Assembly: GCA_039931065.1 (NCBI GenBank)
Contig: JBDTSP010000006.1
Span: 1 to 64,000 of the forward strand
Direction of reading: 5' to 3'
Source: CADEED01 sp039931065
GTDB lineage: Bacteria > Pseudomonadota > Gammaproteobacteria > Steroidobacterales > Steroidobacteraceae
DNA length: 64,000 nt
Made by a program: the position numbers and the translations under genes. The first letter of the stretch is position 1. Every line of letters begins with the position of its first letter. Shown here one piece after another: positions 60,049 through 64,000 of the stretch. The notes below the pieces were generated by a model. The model did no database searches and was not told the DNA's origin. It saw only the letters and a list, made by a program, of their open reading frames with translations.

Positions 60049-63000
60049 CTAGCGCGACGGACGCAGGCTGTCGAGGTTCAAATCCTTGAAAGTGTCCTGA
60101 TCGGCCTTGATGCGGATCTTGATGTACGGACCCTGCGCCGTATGACGGCTGGCCGAGAAGTCGTCATCACGGAAACCGGCGAAGTTGTAGCCCACCGAGA
60201 TCCAGACGTTCTTCGCAAGCGTCGCGCCCACGTCGAAGCCGGTCGAATGATCCATCACGTCCGATTCCCACGAGTGCAGCACGGCGGCGTGCACGCCCAG
60301 GTCGAAACGGCGCGTGAGCTGGCGGCGCAGATCGAAACCGGCGATGTCGGAGACGCCGGCGTATTTCTCGCCCTCGAACGTGCTCGACACGTAACGCACG
60401 CCATACTGCAACCCGACCTGCAGAGCGGGATTCATCTGCCAGTTGGCGTGCAGGTTGTTGACGATGCGCGAGGATTCAAACGTGTTGAACGCGTCGGCCT
60501 GGTCGCTGTATTTGAGCTCGAGGCGATCGAACACGATCCACTGGCTCGAATCCGGACGGTACGCCCAGGCGAAGCGGCCAACCGCCTCGGTCGAATCGCT
60601 GAGCACCATGTCCGAGTCGAACGCCTGCAGTGACACCGACATGGCATGTCCTTCCACCGGCTCGCGGTACCAGCCCGTGGTCGAGCTCCAGCGGTTTTCG
60701 CTGTCGGAATTGCGATGCTCGAGGCGGCTGGTCATCTGCCAGAGTTCTTCGCGGTACGACGCGCCCACGAACGCGGCGAAGAAGTCTTCGGTCAGCGAGC
60801 CCGAGGCGAGCGGCGCATTCGGGTTCATCGGCTCGAGGTCGGCGCCGCGCAACGTATTCGTCTGGTCGACGCCCACGTCGAACGCCCAGTGGTCCTGGTA
60901 GTTGAAGCCCTGCGTGAGGCCGAAATTCGCGAAGGTGCGCGGACCGAATTCGGTCGCTTGCGTGTTGATGCTCGACTTGACCTGCGTGCGCTCCCACGGA
61001 CGCGTGCGCACGCCGAAGCGCGTAGTGTCGGCATCGAGTTCCTCGCCGGTCGCATGTTCGTATTCGGCGAACAACGTCGTCTCGTTGGAGAGTTTGTAGT
61101 CGACGCCGAGCAGGCTGCGCGCCGGATAGTCGACGCTGTCGTCCTTGCCGCCGAGTGACGCGTCGCTCGAACCACGCAGCGTCACACGGCCGTCCCAGAT
61201 GTCGACGCTGCCCGAAAGCGTGGCCAGATCGGACACACGCGCGTCGCCGTCGCTGTCTTCATCGGCAACGTGCCGCAGGCCCGCGCCGACGCTGTAAGAA
61301 TGCTGGTTGAGGCGCACTTCGGTGCTGGCGAGCAGGCGTGTCGCGTCGCTGGCCAGGACCTGCTGGTGCTGGATTTCGCCGTCGACGCTGATTTTCTGGC
61401 TGAGCTTGTAGCGCGCATCGATGCCGCCGCTGCGCGTGCCGGTGTCGGTGGTCAGCTGCTGGCCGACGCCGAAGCCGTCTTCCGTCTCGCGGGCCCAGGC
61501 GCGGGTCTCGAGTTTCTCCGAAACATGTTTGCCTTCGACCAGCCAGGCGGTCGAAGAATCGGCGCGCAGCGGATCGTCCGACTGCGACTGCGCGAGTTCG
61601 GCGCGCAGCTTGGTGGCATCCGACACACGCCAGGTCAAGTCGCTGCCGACGATCGTCGTGTCGCCGGCCTGGGCGCCTTCGAACACCGCGCTCGCGCCTA
61701 GTTCGATCTTCTCGCCGGCCAGCTTGGTCACGACGCGAATGCCCGCGGCGGTTTCATCGTCGCCGCCGGTACGCACTTCGTAGTCGGCCACGATGAACAC
61801 CGGGTTCAGGTTCTGGTCGCGGCTCTGCACCGGCTGCTTGAAGAAGATGGTGCCGCGCTCGTAGTCGAGGTCGTAGTCGATGAAGCGCGAGAGTTCCTGC
61901 GTGTCGACGACGTGTGTGATCTCGAAGCGATCGCGAACCTCGATGCGCAGCTTGTCCGAACCGACGACGATCGGCGCGCGCGACAGGCGGTACAGGCCCG
62001 AGGTACCGTCGCCTCGCAGTTCGTCCTGCACCAGGCCCGTGTCGGTGCGCGCGGCGAAGCCCGAGACCGACACACGTTCGCCGGCGAAGTCGCTGCGGAC
62101 ACCCGAAAGGCTGCGGTTGTACTGCGTGAGCTCCGTCACCGTGAAGCCGGTGTCGAAGTCACCGAACAGCGCCACGAACTGGCGGCGTTCGATCTTGAGA
62201 TACAACTTGTTCTGCGACGCGGCTTCGAAACGCTGTTCGGTGCCGTCGCCGTAGAGTAGATAGTACTGGTCGGGCTGGATCGTACCCTTCAGGCGGTCGC
62301 GGGCATCGTCCTTCTTGCGGGCCGAGTCGTAGGCCATCGTCAGCAGGAAGTCGCCCTTGATGCGGCCCTTCGCGAAGAACGCCACGCGGCCGTCCTGATC
62401 GAAACCTTCCTTGCGATCGGCAGCGCTCGCGGTCTCCATGTTGCCTTTGATCTTGTTGTAAGCGGCCGTGCCCTCGGCGATGCCGACCAGGATCCAGTCG
62501 CGCGCGGCGGGCGCCAGCCAGAACTTCAGCTCTTCGTTCTGGCGCTCGTTGTAACGCATGCGCAGGACAGCGTTGCCGGTGACGGTGGTCGGCTCCAGTT
62601 CGAGCAGCGCGCGGCCGTCGGCGCCGACTTCGACCTGCGGTTCCCGCGGACCGTTGGAAAGGATCTGGTTGTCGTTGAGCGACTCGACTTCCCACATCGA
62701 GCGGTACGGCGAATCGACGCTGAACGCGGCGATCGTGCCCGCGCGCGCCGGCTTGCCATACTTGTCGAACATGCGCAGCGCGATGACCGGACGCGTGCGG
62801 CCGTCGGCCACCAGGGTCGAGCCGGCCTTGTCGATCTCGGCGCGCACCGCGCCACCGCCGAAGTGCACCGAACGTTCCCCGTGCCACAATTCGACGCCGT
62901 CCTTGCCGAGCACGCGCGCCACGAGTTTGTTTTCACCATCGACCAGTTCGACCGCGCGCCAGCGGCTCAACGCCACCGTCTCGGGGCCGTTGACACTCAC

Positions 63001-64000
63001 ACCGTCGAAGGTCAGCGGATCGGCGGCGCGGCCGTTGACCGAGAGCTCGACGGTCTGGCCAGGCAGATGCTGGATTGCGACCTTCGTGACCGAAATCGGC
63101 GGCGTCGCGTCGGCGGCCGGCGCGAGGAACGCGATGCCGGGCTTCAGGGCCTCGATGTCGATGACGACACCCATACCGAGTTTGTCAGTCATCGCCACGG
63201 TGCGCGGCTGACGCTTCCCGGTGACCATCGGGCCGCGCAGGATGACGCCCTGCGTCGCAATGTCGGCGGCCTTGCCACCGGCAGCGACGAGTTCGAGCGG
63301 CGCATTGGCTTCGAACCGGGCGCCTTCGATGGCGATCTCGACGCGGCGGTTGGCGGCGAGGCTGGCGGCATCCTTGCCATTGTTGAGGGGCTGGTCCGAA
63401 CCGCGGCCTTCCACGTGCACACGGGCGGCCGGAACGTCGAGCGACGCGGCCAGGTAGTTGGCGACCGCCCGGGCGCGGGCTTCCGACAGCGCGTAGTTGT
63501 CGGCGAACACCTTACGGTTGCGACCGGAGATCAGCTGGGAGTCGGCGTGGCCCACGGCGCGAATCGTGATGTCGCGCGCGCCGCGCCAGGAATCGATCAA
63601 CGCGCGCAGCGCCTGCTCATCCGAGGACGCCAGTTCGGTCTTCAGGACATCGAAGCGCGGCGAGAAAGTGAACTGCGAGCGGCCGTAAAGCGCGGCTCCG
63701 CGCGACAGCTGCGATTCGACCGTGGCGCTGCGCAGACCGGACTTGGCCGGAGAATCGAACAGCGCGAGCGCGCGCATGGACATCACGCCGCCGGCCCTGG
63801 CAGTGGAACTCGTCTGGAATCGCACGGTGCGCACCGCGCCGGCCGCGAGTTCGCCCAGGCGCACGATCATCATGGCGCCATCGGTCATCACGACCGCCTC
63901 GCCCACACCCATCACCTGGTTTTTCGCATCAGTGACCTTGACGCCATCGACCGTCGCGCTGCCGGGAACGTATTCAAAGCCCTCGGGCAGCATGAACATC
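60049..64000 (-). CDS. Giant surface protein with OmpA-like domain and beta-rich C-terminus (5' end outside window)
   Basis: At least 1316 residues; the frame runs off the right edge, so the true start is not seen. The visible part begins with a repeat-like beta domain (EGFEYVPGSATVDGVKVTDA, like DUF11/adhesin repeats). An OmpA-type peptidoglycan-binding domain follows (about 115-226: FADNYALSEARARAVANYL, VEGRGSDQPLNNG, ANRRVEIAIEG). Next come Ig-like segments (about 380-490: GSTLVADGRTRPVIALRMFD). From about 530 to the end lie many alternating strands with aromatic girdles, ending PYIKIRIKADQDTFKDLNLDSLRPSR; these look like an outer-membrane barrel. An OmpA domain placed centrally is uncommon. 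The function is unknown; cell-surface structure or anchoring is inferred. Confidence 0.75.
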   Translation of the reverse strand, partial: MFMLPEGFEYVPGSATVDGVKVTDAKNQVMGVGEAVVMTDGAMMIVRLGELAAGAVRTVRFQTSSTARAGGVMSMRALALFDSPAKSGLRSATVESQLSRGAALYGRSQFTFSPRFDVLKTELASSDEQALRALIDSWRGARDITIRAVGHADSQLISGRNRKVFADNYALSEARARAVANYLAASLDVPAARVHVEGRGSDQPLNNGKDAASLAANRRVEIAIEGARFEANAPLELVAAGGKAADIATQGVILRGPMVTGKRQPRTVAMTDKLGMGVVIDIEALKPGIAFLAPAADATPPISVTKVAIQHLPGQTVELSVNGRAADPLTFDGVSVNGPETVALSRWRAVELVDGENKLVARVLGKDGVELWHGERSVHFGGGAVRAEIDKAGSTLVADGRTRPVIALRMFDKYGKPARAGTIAAFSVDSPYRSMWEVESLNDNQILSNGPREPQVEVGADGRALLELEPTTVTGNAVLRMRYNERQNEELKFWLAPAARDWILVGIAEGTAAYNKIKGNMETASAADRKEGFDQDGRVAFFAKGRIKGDFLLTMAYDSARKKDDARDRLKGTIQPDQYYLLYGDGTEQRFEAASQNKLYLKIERRQFVALFGDFDTGFTVTELTQYNRSLSGVRSDFAGERVSVSGFAARTDTGLVQDELRGDGTSGLYRLSRAPIVVGSDKLRIEVRDRFEITHVVDTQELSRFIDYDLDYERGTIFFKQPVQSRDQNLNPVFIVADYEVRTGGDDETAAGIRVVTKLAGEKIELGASAVFEGAQAGDTTIVGSDLTWRVSDATKLRAELAQSQSDDPLRADSSTAWLVEGKHVSEKLETRAWARETEDGFGVGQQLTTDTGTRSGGIDARYKLSQKISVDGEIQHQQVLASDATRLLASTEVRLNQHSYSVGAGLRHVADEDSDGDARVSDLATLSGSVDIWDGRVTLRGSSDASLGGKDDSVDYPARSLLGVDYKLSNETTLFAEYEHATGEELDADTTRFGVRTRPWERTQVKSSINTQATEFGPRTFANFGLTQGFNYQDHWAFDVGVDQTNTLRGADLEPMNPNAPLASGSLTEDFFAAFVGASYREELWQMTSRLEHRNSDSENRWSSTTGWYREPVEGHAMSVSLQAFDSDMVLSDSTEAVGRFAWAYRPDSSQWIVFDRLELKYSDQADAFNTFESSRIVNNLHANWQMNPALQVGLQYGVRYVSSTFEGEKYAGVSDIAGFDLRRQLTRRFDLGVHAAVLHSWESDVMDHSTGFDVGATLAKNVWISVGYNFAGFRDDDFSASRHTAQGPYIKIRIKADQDTFKDLNLDSLRPSR

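Noticed and set aside
1..64000. Frequent GTTAG/CTAAC words using rare TTA, GCT or CCT codons inside housekeeping genes
   Set aside because: The total appears close to what base composition would give, and the words lack attC-like arms; I could not show enrichment by eye.
1..64000. Search for tRNA, rRNA and CRISPR arrays
   Set aside because: No cloverleaf-forming, rRNA-like or regularly spaced repeat sequence was seen.

Overview
This 64 kb window is high-GC chromosomal DNA from a gammaproteobacterium. The gene order rpsB-tsf-pyrH-frr-uppS-cdsA-dxr-rseP-bamA-ompH-lpxD-fabZ-lpxA-lpxB-rnhB-dnaE-accA-tilS-pyrG, with kdsA-eno close by and map-glnD-dapC-dapD divergent, is the conserved gammaproteobacterial housekeeping block. 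It follows the Pseudomonas-like order frr-uppS-cdsA-dxr. A large Xanthomonas/Caulobacter-type TonB receptor and a chromosomal integron suggest a soil or freshwater lineage near Xanthomonadales, Nevskiales or Steroidobacterales. The genus cannot be fixed from sequence alone.

Region 1 (1-4189) is accessory DNA: a chromosomal integron. An IntI-type integrase reads rightward and its stop codon overlaps that of eno. From its attI side an array of leftward-transcribed cassettes extends to the left. Three cassettes are complete: an unknown 132-residue protein, a TfoX C-terminal-domain protein, and a lone sigma-70 region 4 protein. Their boundaries are confirmed because each cassette's first 10-13 bases match the outer flank of its own attC. 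The fourth attC is split by an IS110-family element of about 1.4 kb whose imperfect terminal inverted repeats can be seen. Left of it lie about 390 bases without a recognisable gene and a pair of repeats like the end of another IS.

Region 2 (4186-13400) holds eno and kdsA. Between kdsA and pyrG, adjacent in many relatives, sits a glycan-use island: TonB-dependent receptor, DeoR/AgaR-type repressor, exported amidohydrolase and Tat-exported clan GH-D alpha-galactosidase. The two divergent intergenic regions share an ACGAAAC-type operator motif.

Region 3 (13474-36109, leftward) is the long cluster for translation, nucleotide, phospholipid, isoprenoid, outer-membrane and DNA replication functions. 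It starts at a good sigma-70 promoter and a structured rpsB leader, and a terminator separates tsf from pyrH. Rightward from the same region run map, glnD, dapC, dapD and a cupin gene (36131-42157).

Region 4 (42161-57259) is a nearly complete phosphate regulon: pstS-porin-pstC-pstA-pstB-phoU, a second phoU with phoR and phoB, and a low-affinity system (DUF47 plus Pit). Interspersed are dapE, dsbB, a glutathione transferase, a lipoprotein and a tiny LysM protein. PstS, the porin and PstCAB would import phosphate, PhoR/PhoB would sense starvation, and the PhoU proteins would link transport to signalling.

Region 5 (57320-64000) holds tsaB, a YoaA/DinG-type helicase and the 3' part of a giant surface protein with an OmpA-like domain followed by a long beta-strand-rich region. 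No rRNA, tRNA or CRISPR array was seen.
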